Assembly (NCBI GenBank): GCA_945903305.1
Contig: CAMDOA010000002.1
Location: 1-54,703, forward strand
Direction of reading: 5' to 3'
DNA: 54,703 nt
From: Chitinophaga pinensis
GTDB taxonomy: Bacteria > Bacteroidota > Bacteroidia > Chitinophagales > UBA10324
Every line of letters starts with the position of its first letter. Within the stretch, counting starts at the first letter, position 1. The notes beneath the pieces are model-generated. The model saw nothing but the letters and a program-made list of their open reading frames with translations. It made no database searches and had not been told where the DNA came from. Position numbers and translations under genes: made by a program. Shown piece by piece: positions 24,162-31,782 of the stretch.

Positions 24162-25397
24162 ATGCAGAAAACTGATGTGTGTATTTTAGGTGCAGGCCCG
24201 GGTGGTGCAAGCGCTGCGTTGTTTCTGGCTTCGAAAGGAATTCCTTCCGTACTGATTGATAAAGCAAAGTTTCCGCGCGATAAAATTTGCGGTGATGCAC
24301 TGAGTGGTAAAGTGGTGAGCATACTGAATAAATTAAATCCTGAACTGGTTAATCAGCTTTCATCATCAAGTATTCAGGTGGGTTCTTATGGAGTGAAATT
24401 TTTTGCACCCAATCTTAAGAGCATCCGCATCCCGTTTAAAAAAGATTATCCTGCTGTTGGTAATGCACCCGGTTTTATTTCGAAGCGAGTGGACTTCGAT
24501 AATTTTATGGTTGAACAGGTGAAGCAGCAACCACTCATTCAACTGATTGAAAACACACAGTTAAAATATTTCAAGAAAATAAATAATGAATGGTTGGTTG
24601 GGTTGAATGAAAATGAAATTCTGTTCAGTACTAAACTATTAATTGCGGCTGATGGCGCACACAGCGCCTTTGCCCGTGAGTTTGGCGGAATAGAAGTGGA
24701 ACACCCACATTACTGCGCCGGCATTCGTGCCTATTATAAAAATGTAAGTGGTATGGATGAAGATAATTTTATTGAGCTTCATTTTTTAGATGAATTGCTT
24801 CCGGGATATTTCTGGATTTTTCCGTTACCCAACGGACAAGCGAATATTGGAATCGGAATGCGGAGTGATATTGTGAGCAAGCGAAAAGCAAATCTGAAAA
24901 AATTATTGCCGCAGATTTTAGAGAAATATCCAACACTGAAAGAGCGATTTAAAAATGCAGAACTGATTGATGATGTGAAAGGATATGGCCTGCCGCTTGG
25001 CTCGAAGAAGCGAACTATTTCAGGCGATAATTATTTATTGGTTGGCGATGCGGCATCGCTTATTGACCCGTTTACAGGAGAGGGAATCGGCAATGCTATG
25101 CTGAGCGGAATGGTAGCTGCTGACATTGCAACGAAAGCAATTGCTACAAAAGATTTTTCAAAAACAGTTTTGAAAGAATATGATGAAATTGTTTACCGCA
25201 AACTGTGGAACGAATTAAGTTTAAGCAAGCGCCTGCAAAATTTATCGAAGCACGGCTGGCTTTTCAATTTTGTAGTGAACAAAGCCGCACGAAATAAAAC
25301 CGTGCAGGAAACCATCTCGTGCATGTTTAATGATTTGGATATGCGAAGCAAACTGCGCAAGCCTTCATTTTATTTTAAGTTGTTGTTTGGAGGTTGA
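24162..25397 (+). CDS. Geranylgeranyl reductase-family flavoprotein
   Basis: A 411-residue FAD-dependent oxidoreductase. The dinucleotide-binding motif is GAGPGGASAALFLASKG (10-26), followed by KFPRDKICGDALSG, the conserved cysteine-containing motif of the geranylgeranyl reductase family, and by VGDAASLIDPFTGEGIGNAM (about 290-309), the second FAD contact. Family members reduce prenyl double bonds of isoprenoids or quinones, or act on related lipids; some are hydroxylases, so the reaction is uncertain. Associated with the membrane face by family precedent. The 50 bases before the start contain reiterated AAATCTAA. The gene ends before a bidirectional terminator. Confidence 0.8.
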   Translation: MQKTDVCILGAGPGGASAALFLASKGIPSVLIDKAKFPRDKICGDALSGKVVSILNKLNPELVNQLSSSSIQVGSYGVKFFAPNLKSIRIPFKKDYPAVGNAPGFISKRVDFDNFMVEQVKQQPLIQLIENTQLKYFKKINNEWLVGLNENEILFSTKLLIAADGAHSAFAREFGGIEVEHPHYCAGIRAYYKNVSGMDEDNFIELHFLDELLPGYFWIFPLPNGQANIGIGMRSDIVSKRKANLKKLLPQILEKYPTLKERFKNAELIDDVKGYGLPLGSKKRTISGDNYLLVGDAASLIDPFTGEGIGNAMLSGMVAADIATKAIATKDFSKTVLKEYDEIVYRKLWNELSLSKRLQNLSKHGWLFNFVVNKAARNKTVQETISCMFNDLDMRSKLRKPSFYFKLLFGG

Positions 25398-25409
25398 TAT
25401 ATAAAACAA

Positions 25410-25439
25410 AAAAACCTGCCTCTTTCGAAACAGGTTTTT
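25410..25439. terminator. Bidirectional hairpin terminator
   Basis: A 9-bp stem (AAAAACCTG / CAGGTTTTT) with a 12-nt loop between two convergent genes; the outer arms provide U-rich runs on both strands. Confidence 0.75.
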
Positions 25440-25469
25440 AAGTGAATGCCTTGTGTGTTAATGCTACTA

Positions 25470-26087
25470 TCAAGCCGCGCGACGACTCACAACTGCGCTC
25501 CACGCACTTTCAACGCCTCGTGTGCCGCAGGCCATGATTTTAATGTAATACATTTTACCACTCTCTAAGCCCGTTAGCAATATGCGGCTGCTGGTGTATA
25601 AACCAAACTGAGTCATTTCAGTTTCGCTTATGCCAAGCATGAGTTTATAAAACCGCGAATGCTTATCCGCCTTAAAGCGAATAGCAATTTCTCCATCCTT
25701 ACTACCTGCAAGCGGAGTAATTTGCTCAGGTTGAGCTAAAAAATTAACCGGTGCCGGCGCTTTTTTAGTGCCAAACGAACTGGTTAAAAATTTAACCATG
25801 TCGCCTGCTACCTGTGTGAAACAATCCCACATCAACTCCTCCATTTGCTGAAGTATTGATTTTTTGTATTCCTGTTTTTCAACAGTAATGGATTTGGTGG
25901 GTTCCAAAGCCATCAACGCTCGCAAGCGCTGATTATCCGAACCCAGCGTAGTGAGTTTGGTAGTTAGCCCTGTGAAATTTGCATTTCCTGTTAGGGCAGC
26001 AACTACTGCATCGGCCTTGTCGGCAACAGTGTTGTAGGTTCTTTTGTTTAATCCGAGAACCGGAACAGATTCTTTAATTGTAGCCAT
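25470..26087 (-). CDS. Cytoplasmic fibronectin-like protein of unknown function
   Basis: A 205-residue protein without signal peptide or sorting tail. Residues 1-115 are alanine/leucine-rich helices (DKADAVVAALTGNANFTGLTTKL); residues about 116-205 have a fibronectin type III strand pattern (EIAIRFKADKHSRFYKLML, then LTGLESGKMYYIKIMACGTRGVESAWSAVVS). Bacteroidota genomes often carry such proteins, sometimes in multiples. The plus-strand fragment at 27505 ends in a similar fold, so the two may be paralogues on either side of the RAYT element. The upstream gap holds a 21-bp-periodic array. Function unknown. Confidence 0.65.
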   Translation of the reverse strand: MATIKESVPVLGLNKRTYNTVADKADAVVAALTGNANFTGLTTKLTTLGSDNQRLRALMALEPTKSITVEKQEYKKSILQQMEELMWDCFTQVAGDMVKFLTSSFGTKKAPAPVNFLAQPEQITPLAGSKDGEIAIRFKADKHSRFYKLMLGISETEMTQFGLYTSSRILLTGLESGKMYYIKIMACGTRGVESAWSAVVSRRAA

Positions 26088-26277
26088 GTTTAGTGGTGTT
26101 TTGAAAGAAGTGAAAAAATTAATTTAAAAATGATGCTAAAGGCATTCAGAGCTTCAATACCCTGCCATTTAAAAAATGTTTTGTTTTTTGGTAAATTAAT
26201 TCTACATAATCTATAATACATATAGAATCAATGGATTAAATTTAAATACTCGCGTTATAAATGCACATCATTTTAAA

Positions 26278-26571
26278 GTAAACTCATGGGTGTTTGATGC
26301 AAATACAGTGATGCGCGCAGTAAACTCATATAGATTTATCGCATCCGTATATGAGTTTGCTGAAAAAATAGTGATGAATGTACCATGGTGATATAGCTTT
26401 ATAATTGTTGTAATTGAATGTACCATTATTATAGTGATGAATGAAGCAGAACCATATAGATTTATAACCAATGCAATTAATTTAGCTGAAAATACTGTAA
26501 TGAGTGAGGCAAACTCCTATAAATTTATAACCGCTATACTCATACGAAAGGAACAACCCTATAAATTTTAA
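26278..26571. repeat. 21-bp-periodic array with 63-bp higher-order repeat
   Basis: Fourteen consecutive 21-bp units can be laid out from 26278. Every third unit carries a TATAGATTTAT-like core (units starting 26320, 26383, 26446, 26509), giving a 63-bp higher-order repeat; GTGATGAATG-like units precede them. The last unit (26551) carries the core two units after the previous one, so one 21-bp unit is missing there. Copies are degenerate. The array lies between a fibronectin-like gene and the RAYT element in a 770-base gap without a convincing gene. Confidence 0.75.
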
Positions 26572-26761
26572 ACATTCATTTGGTCAATTGAATCAAAACA
26601 GATTCAGGTTAAAATAAATGTACCAATGCGTGAATTACCAATGCACAGTTTTAACCGAAATATAATTATAAGCGAATTATTTATAGTTCAACATGCATGA
26701 TAAATCAATATGTAATATTAATAGCTCTGCAACGGCGCACCGGAAAGCCATTTCGCTGTTG

Positions 26762-26834
26762 TTGGTGTTCCAAACTTTTACCTTTTTACAAATATAACCA
26801 CCCCACGCCCTTGCGAGGTGTTTTCACCTGCAAG
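26762..26834 (+). repeat. Left 73-bp inverted repeat of the RAYT element
   Basis: This segment is the reverse complement of 27418-27490 at 65 of 73 positions, with no gaps. Its inner 25 bases (26810-26834) form a REP-like hairpin: CTTGC and AGGTG pair with CACCT and GCAAG around a TTTT loop, with one bulged G. Confidence 0.9.
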
Positions 26835-26856
26835 AATTTTTGTGACCACGATTGTA

Positions 26857-27384
26857 TTAATTATAGTAGTCAGCATAATTAGTTAGAAATCCCCAATCAT
26901 TTTGTCCGGTCAGATAAAATTTTGCGGAAGAAAATTTATAGTCTTCAGGTGTTGCAGCAAGCTTCCATTTTTCATGACAAGGATTGTTGTGAATGTAATT
27001 TAGTTTCTGCGAAACCATCTCACGCGAATAACATTCAAAACAGTGGGGCAATCTTTCCCAAAACTGATACTCACGATCAACTGCTGCTACTTTAAATTTT
27101 TGCAAATACTCTTTGTCGTTTTTCAGTAAATCAAATTTCATTTGTTGTGCTGTGAACTTCATAAAGTTTCGTTGCACATTTTCCTGTTTCATTCCTTCAC
27201 ACATTGACCATAAGAGGTGAATGTGATTTGGCATTATTACAAATCCGAAAAGCTTCACTCTGTTTTCTGTCACGCAGAATTTCAAGCTATCAATAATGAT
27301 TTGCTTATACTTATCATTCTTCAATAGATGTTTCCACTCGAGAATTGTGGCGGTGTAAAAGGTTATCGGGTTTATGTCTTCCAT
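26857..27384 (-). CDS. REP-associated tyrosine transposase (RAYT)
   Basis: A 175-residue Y1 transposase of the IS200-like REP-associated family. The HUH motif is H54-I-H56 in GFVIMPNHIHLLW, and the probable catalytic tyrosine is Y130 in SQKLNYIHNNP; both segments are hallmark sequences. RAYTs cut and join single-stranded DNA at REP hairpins and are usually single-copy, domesticated-like genes rather than fast-moving insertion sequences. The protein appears intact and of normal length. It starts 33 bp inside the right inverted repeat and stops 22 bp from the left one. The start ATG (MEDINPITFYTATI) is the first in frame and matches the family N-terminus. Confidence 0.93.
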   Translation of the reverse strand: MEDINPITFYTATILEWKHLLKNDKYKQIIIDSLKFCVTENRVKLFGFVIMPNHIHLLWSMCEGMKQENVQRNFMKFTAQQMKFDLLKNDKEYLQKFKVAAVDREYQFWERLPHCFECYSREMVSQKLNYIHNNPCHEKWKLAATPEDYKFSSAKFYLTGQNDWGFLTNYADYYN

Positions 27385-27417
27385 TCAGAGATGCAATATA
27401 GCGTGCTTCCGAAAAAA

Positions 27418-27490
27418 CTTGCAGGTGAAAACACCTCGCAAGGGCTTGGGTTGGTTATATTTGTTAAAACTTTAAAATGTGGAACACCAA
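27418..27490 (-). repeat. Right 73-bp inverted repeat of the RAYT element
   Basis: Partner of the repeat at 26762-26834, inverted. The hairpin occupies 27418-27442 and lies on the upstream side of the transposase gene, within 34-58 bp of its start codon, so it could also influence expression of the gene. Confidence 0.9.
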
Positions 27491-27504
27491 CAAAGTAGTA
27501 AACC

Positions 27505-27834
27505 GTGCCTTCGGTTAAAGTAGCATCGCTTGCCGGTGCAGGTGTGGAAGTGGTAAACAGGGTGGAGAGCGACAGCAGCCGCCCATCGCTGCACCCCGAA
27601 GCCGATGGGGTGGAAATACGCTACATCATTGTTGCCAAAGCAGATGATCCCGTGCCGGCCGACCCTGAAGATTATCCGAAAGTGGTGGTGAGCCGTAAAG
27701 CTAAAACACTGATTAAAGCCGGTGTGGCCAATGTGGGAAGCCGTATGATTGGTTTCTGCCGCTGGATCAATTCCAGCGAAAACGCCAAGAGCAGTGGATG
27801 GAGCCAGCGGTTCAGTGTGCTGATTACGGATTGA
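27505..27834 (+). pseudogene. GC-richer C-terminal fragment of a fibronectin-like protein
   Basis: An open frame of 109 codons begins at a GTG and encodes a beta-rich segment (VEIRYIIVAKADDPVPADPEDYPKVVVSRKAKTLI ... RMIGFCRWINSSENAKSSGWSQRFSVLITD) that resembles the last domain of Bacteroidota fibronectin-like proteins of about 200 residues. No N-terminal helical part precedes it; the RAYT repeat ends 14 bp upstream. By eye it is clearly richer in G+C than the neighbouring genes. I interpret it as a truncated gene, possibly broken by the element, but an independent short gene is possible. A terminator follows. Confidence 0.5.
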
Positions 27835-27855
27835 TTTGCTTGCTTGCTTTTTAAT

Positions 27856-27896
27856 AACCACTCCTTTGCGAATTGATTTGCGGAGGGGTGGTTTTT
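27856..27896. terminator. Hairpin terminator between convergent genes
   Basis: AACCACTCC and GGGGTGGTT arms plus inner TTTGCGAA/TTTGCGG pairing form a long imperfect stem around a short AT loop, followed by TTTTTATT on the plus strand. Confidence 0.65.
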
Positions 27897-27909
27897 TATT
27901 ATTCGAAGA

Positions 27910-29310
27910 TTATTTCTCCACCACCAATTTCTGCTGCATCGTTTTTCCATCTTCGGTTTTTATTACACAGAAATAAATGCCGGAAGGAATGTTGGTGAGC
28001 GAAATATTTTTTGTTGAAGTGTTTTTTTCTAAAATTATTTCTTGCTTTTTTTGTCCAAGGAGATTGTAGATGGTAAGTGTTCCTGAAGTATTGATGTTGT
28101 ATTCTACTGATATGTTTTCTGAAGTTGGGTTTGGGTAGAGGGAAAAATTGTTTTTATATATCAAATGAATATTCGAACTAGTTGTATCTACTGTTAGAGT
28201 AACCATTATAACACTGTCACAACTTGTATTTGAATTTAAATGATAAGAATAAATTCCAGGTGTAGTTTGCCAATCATTTGATAAAAAAATGCTATCTCCA
28301 TAGCTGATTTCCATAAATGAAAAAGATGTATCACTTAAACAAGGAGGGCATCCATTTAAATTATTCTGATCGCAAATTGGCATTGTATCTATAGCAGGAA
28401 TAAAGTCAATATGCTCAATATAATTAGGTAAGCAGGTTATTAGGGTTCCAGAAATATCAAAATGTGAGGGCGCTCCAAAAAAATGCGAAATGGAAGGTAA
28501 ACATTGAATAGGATTATTCTGAATTGTTAAAAAATTTAAAGAATTAGGTAAATTAGGAAGACTTGTCAATAGGTTGTTTTGTAAAGCTATCCATGGCAGA
28601 GAATTCGGAAAAAAAGGTACACTTGTTATTTGATTATTATAAGATTGAAGGTAAGTTAAGGAGTTTGGGAAATTTGGAATAGTTGATATTTGATTATAAT
28701 AACAGAGAAGCCACTCTAACTGATTAGGGAGAGTAGGCAAGGAAGTCAGTTGATTAGAAGAGCAATCTAATATAAGTAAAGAGTTTGGTAATGTAGGCAG
28801 ATTTATCAATTGATTGAAACTACAATACAAACCCTGTAAAGAATTAGGTAAAGGAGGTAAGTTTGCTAAAGAATTATAGCTGCAAAATAATAGTGTTAAA
28901 TTATTAGGTAAATCAGGGAGAGCAGTAAGGTTATTGCCAATACAATCAAATTCAGTTAAGGAATTTGGCAAAACTGGTAAACTGTTTAAGTTATTATCAT
29001 AACAGCTTAAAAAGGTTAATGTATTTGGTAGAGAAGGTAAAGAGCTTAAATCATTTATAGAGCAATCAAGATGTTGTAAGTTATCAAAAAATTGTATTCC
29101 GCTTAAATTCGAAATATTTAAAGAGGTTACATCAACATATGTATCGTTCACAATCCAACTACAAGTTGTATCCATCAAGTTCCCGTTCATACAAGAAGGA
29201 TATTCTTGAGATAACCATGCAACAAAATTTGCATCAGGAATAGTTACCCATTGAGCTTTCGTGAATGAAAAACTAAAAATGAAAAACGAAAGAAGTAAAA
29301 TTTTCTTCAT
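27910..29310 (-). CDS. T9SS-secreted leucine-rich-repeat protein (IpaH/YopM type)
   Basis: A 466-residue protein from the ATG at 29310, chosen for its signal peptide (MKKILLLSFFIFSFSFTKAQ); 17 codons are open upstream. About ten leucine-rich repeats of exactly 20 residues follow (LPxLPNSLxxLxCxxNxLxx), the short 'bacterial' LRR type known from Yersinia YopM and Shigella IpaH. A segment with CPPCLSDTSFSFMEISYGDSIFLSN follows, a module common in Bacteroidota cargo proteins, then a type A sorting tail (YPNPTSENISVEYN ... SGIYFCVIKTEDG). Predicted surface or secreted protein that binds other proteins. There is no E3 ligase domain as in IpaH. Confidence 0.85.
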   Translation of the reverse strand: MKKILLLSFFIFSFSFTKAQWVTIPDANFVAWLSQEYPSCMNGNLMDTTCSWIVNDTYVDVTSLNISNLSGIQFFDNLQHLDCSINDLSSLPSLPNTLTFLSCYDNNLNSLPVLPNSLTEFDCIGNNLTALPDLPNNLTLLFCSYNSLANLPPLPNSLQGLYCSFNQLINLPTLPNSLLILDCSSNQLTSLPTLPNQLEWLLCYYNQISTIPNFPNSLTYLQSYNNQITSVPFFPNSLPWIALQNNLLTSLPNLPNSLNFLTIQNNPIQCLPSISHFFGAPSHFDISGTLITCLPNYIEHIDFIPAIDTMPICDQNNLNGCPPCLSDTSFSFMEISYGDSIFLSNDWQTTPGIYSYHLNSNTSCDSVIMVTLTVDTTSSNIHLIYKNNFSLYPNPTSENISVEYNINTSGTLTIYNLLGQKKQEIILEKNTSTKNISLTNIPSGIYFCVIKTEDGKTMQQKLVVEK

Positions 29311-29405
29311 TAGAAAAATATTTCCAATAAAAGTAATGCTATTTCTGAAATGAGAATGCAAAACTTTTAAATGAGTAAGTCACAATTCATTCTTATCTTA
29401 GCCTT

Positions 29406-29564
29406 ATGAAAAGGAAAACAAAAAAAATCTCTTCAGACAGAAGTACACTTCGAAAAAAAATCATGAAGTCACTCGTCTCTTCTTTTCAAATTGAAGGAAT
29501 AAATATTTCGAACGCAAATGCATCCGAACTATTGAAAAAAGTAGAACTCAGTTTGGAAAAATAG
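29406..29564 (+). CDS. Possible small 52-residue protein with an IEGI motif
   Basis: ATG at 29406 to TAG at 29562-29564. The product is very basic at its N-terminus (MKRKTKKISSDRSTLRKKIM) and continues SLVSSFQIEGINISNANASELLKKVELSLEK, ending in an amphipathic helix. The SFxIEGIxIS pattern recalls the short antitoxin-like proteins of the VbhA/Fic-antitoxin type, but no Fic toxin is nearby, so this is only a resemblance. It lies alone in a 291-base gap. Even residue distribution and codon use argue for a real gene. Confidence 0.45.
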   Translation: MKRKTKKISSDRSTLRKKIMKSLVSSFQIEGINISNANASELLKKVELSLEK

Positions 29565-29652
29565 AAGTTATCAAATCAATCATTTTACTGTAGTCCTTAT
29601 TAGAAGTAGCTTTTATTCTATCTTCAAATTTTCAAATCTCCAAATATTCAAA

Positions 29653-31737
29653 TTAAAGTCCATTCGCCTCCGCAATCAATTCCGCAATATCCTTCACTTT
29701 AATTTTCTCTTCCTGATTTTTTGTTTTTAATCCATCATCAATCATGGTCATGCAGAAAGGGCAACCCACTGCAACCACGCTTGCACCGGTTTCCATTATT
29801 TGTTCGGCGCGCTCGGTACTTATGCGTTTGGTTCCGTTTTCTTCTTCTTTAAAAACCTGTGCACCACCACCACCGCAACACAATCCATTGGTGCGGCACT
29901 TTTTCATTTCACGCAATTCCACTTTCAACGATTCAATCACTACACGCGGTGCTTCGTACACATCATTCGCACGACCTAAGTAGCAAGAGTCGTGGTAAGT
30001 AATTGTTTGTCCGGTTAGCGAATTATTTTCCTTCATCACCAATCGCCCGTCTTCTAATAATTTTTGTAAGAATGCGGAATGATGCATCACTTCATAATTT
30101 CCACCCAATGCCGGATATTCATTTTTAATATTATTGAAACAATGCGGACAAGCAGTCACAATATTTTTTATCGAATAATTATTTAAGGTGGTAATGTTTT
30201 GCATGGCCTGCATCTGTGCCAGAAACTCGTTGCCTGCGCGCTTTGCCGGATCACCGGTGCATGTTTCTTCTAATCCGAGCACAGCGAATTTCACTTTCGC
30301 TTCATTCAGAATTTTTGCGAACGAGCGAACAACGCTTTTATATCTGTCATCAAAACTTCCGGCACAGCCAATCCAGAAAACAACTTCGGGTTGTTCGCCT
30401 CGCGCTGCTAAATCTGCCATCACCGGAATATCCAAACCATCAGCCCAATTGAAACGATCACTCGGAGAAAATTTCCAAGGCGCTCCGTTGTTTTCAATGT
30501 TGCTCATCATATCAGTGAGCTCACCTGGCAACTTAGATTCTTCCATTACTAAGTTGCGGCGCAAATCAGTAATAATGCTGAGCGGATCAATCAACACAGG
30601 GCATTCTTCCACACATGCATTGCAACTGGTACATGCCCACAGTTCTTCTTCGGTAATATAATTTCCTAACAACGATTTTCCATCAGTGAAATCAATTCCA
30701 TGCTTGTCAATGTTGCGACCAACTTCTTCCAATCTATCGCGTGTGTCCATCATAATTTTTCGTGGCGATAAAAGTTTTCCGGTAATGTTAGCAGGACAAA
30801 CAGAAGTACACCGACCACACTCGGTACAGGAATATGCATCCATCAATTGCTTCCAGTTCAAATCATGAACATCCTTTGCCCCAAATTTTCCGGGATTGGC
30901 TTCGGGAGTAACAGCCGCATTCGGGTCGAGCATCAGTTTTACTTCATTGGTAACTGAAGCAAGAGAAGTGAATTCGCCTTTCGCAGTGAGCTTTGCATAC
31001 CACACATTCGGGAAAGCAAGCAGTATGTGAAAATGTTTTGACCAGATAATGTAGTTCAGGAAAAAGAAAACTCCAATGATGTGACCCCACCAGCAAAATC
31101 GTTCGATAAAAATTAATGAGGCATCAGAAAATCTATTCAGATAAGAAAATAAAAAATCACTGACCGGAAACAGACCGGCTGAAAAATAATGTTCGTTTCC
31201 GCGCGATTGTAAAATACTGTCGGCAGCATTCATTGTCAGAAATAAACTCATCAATATAATTTCGGTGAATAGTATGATGGTGGCATCGGTTCGGGGCCAC
31301 TTGGTCATTTCTTTATTCCAGAAGCGCGGTATGCGCGCAATGTAACGGCGGCATAAAAAAATTACACAACCAACTAAAACTAAAATGGCAAGCACTTCAA
31401 ATCCGGCAATAATAAAATTGTAAAAACCTGCAGGAACAAATTGAGCAAGCAGGCGGTGTGTACCGAAAATTCCATCGCAAACAATTTCGAGCAATTCAAT
31501 ATTGATGATGATGAACCCGGCATAAACCACCAAGTGAAGAAGCGCCGGCAAGGGTCGCTTAAACATTTTCTTCTGTCCGAATGCCACCAGTATCATTTGC
31601 TTCCAACGATCGCCCTTGCGGTCATTTATTTTTATATCTCTTCCTAAATTAATGTTGCGAATTACTTTTTTCACATTGATTGTGAATAGGGCCACAGCAG
31701 CAATGAAGAGGAGAGAGAATATTATTTGTGCAATCAT
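29653..31737 (-). CDS. Membrane FeS oxidoreductase, ETF:quinone oxidoreductase (EMO/EtfD)-like
   Basis: A 694-residue fusion. Residues 1-240 contain about six membrane helices with histidines inside or next to them (H68, H219, H235, H237) that could ligate heme b, as in NarI-like domains. Two [4Fe-4S] motifs follow (C304-x2-C307-x2-C310-x3-C314-P and C369-x2-C372-x2-C375-x3-C379-P). Two CCG domains complete it: the first with WIGCAGSFDDR, EETCTGDPAKR and ACPHCFNN, the second with SCYLGRAND, CCGGGGAQVF and GCPFC. This order matches the ETF:menaquinone oxidoreductases described in other phyla, which move electrons from acyl-CoA dehydrogenases to the quinone pool. Heterodisulfide-reductase-like alternatives remain possible. 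An octamer array lies just upstream of the ATG. Confidence 0.8.
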   Translation of the reverse strand: MIAQIIFSLLFIAAVALFTINVKKVIRNINLGRDIKINDRKGDRWKQMILVAFGQKKMFKRPLPALLHLVVYAGFIIINIELLEIVCDGIFGTHRLLAQFVPAGFYNFIIAGFEVLAILVLVGCVIFLCRRYIARIPRFWNKEMTKWPRTDATIILFTEIILMSLFLTMNAADSILQSRGNEHYFSAGLFPVSDFLFSYLNRFSDASLIFIERFCWWGHIIGVFFFLNYIIWSKHFHILLAFPNVWYAKLTAKGEFTSLASVTNEVKLMLDPNAAVTPEANPGKFGAKDVHDLNWKQLMDAYSCTECGRCTSVCPANITGKLLSPRKIMMDTRDRLEEVGRNIDKHGIDFTDGKSLLGNYITEEELWACTSCNACVEECPVLIDPLSIITDLRRNLVMEESKLPGELTDMMSNIENNGAPWKFSPSDRFNWADGLDIPVMADLAARGEQPEVVFWIGCAGSFDDRYKSVVRSFAKILNEAKVKFAVLGLEETCTGDPAKRAGNEFLAQMQAMQNITTLNNYSIKNIVTACPHCFNNIKNEYPALGGNYEVMHHSAFLQKLLEDGRLVMKENNSLTGQTITYHDSCYLGRANDVYEAPRVVIESLKVELREMKKCRTNGLCCGGGGAQVFKEEENGTKRISTERAEQIMETGASVVAVGCPFCMTMIDDGLKTKNQEEKIKVKDIAELIAEANGL

Positions 31738-31744
31738 AAGAAAT

Positions 31745-31782
31745 GGTTAGTGGTTGATTGGTTCATTAGTTCATTCGTTCAT
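31745..31782. repeat. Octamer repeat array, second copy
   Basis: Four to five degenerate units of the same AGTTCATT-type octamer found at 23132-23262 (GGTTGATT, GGTTCATT, AGTTCATT, CGTTCATC). It begins 8 bp upstream of the FeS oxidoreductase start codon and has the same orientation relative to the gene. Confidence 0.75.

Larger units (their letters stand above)
26762..27490 (-). mobile_element. RAYT transposase unit flanked by REP-like inverted repeats
   Basis: A 729-bp unit made of a single Y1 HUH transposase gene bounded by 73-bp inverted repeats, each containing a bulged hairpin at its inner end. This is the organisation known for REP-associated tyrosine transposases with their REP/BIME or REPIN sequences. 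No target duplication would be expected for this mechanism. I saw no further copy of the hairpin elsewhere in the window. Confidence 0.8.

Noticed and set aside
26268-26471. A 67-residue minus-strand frame across the 21-bp array
   Set aside because: It arises from the repeat itself (repeated ITI/LY tracts) and has no start context or homologue-like features.
26762-27490. A conventional DDE insertion sequence
   Set aside because: The enzyme has HUH and Tyr motifs of Y1 transposases, not DDE, and I saw no direct target duplication outside the inverted repeats.
27472-27950. Two long minus-strand frames opposite the fibronectin-like fragment
   Set aside because: They are antisense shadows in a GC-richer stretch: their products are His/Trp/Cys-rich and unlike any protein fold, while the plus-strand frame has a protein-like beta pattern.
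28480-29060. Regularly spaced DNA repeats that could suggest a CRISPR array
   Set aside because: The period is 60 bp and matches the 20-residue leucine-rich repeats of the encoded protein; the 'repeats' are not identical and have no unique spacers.
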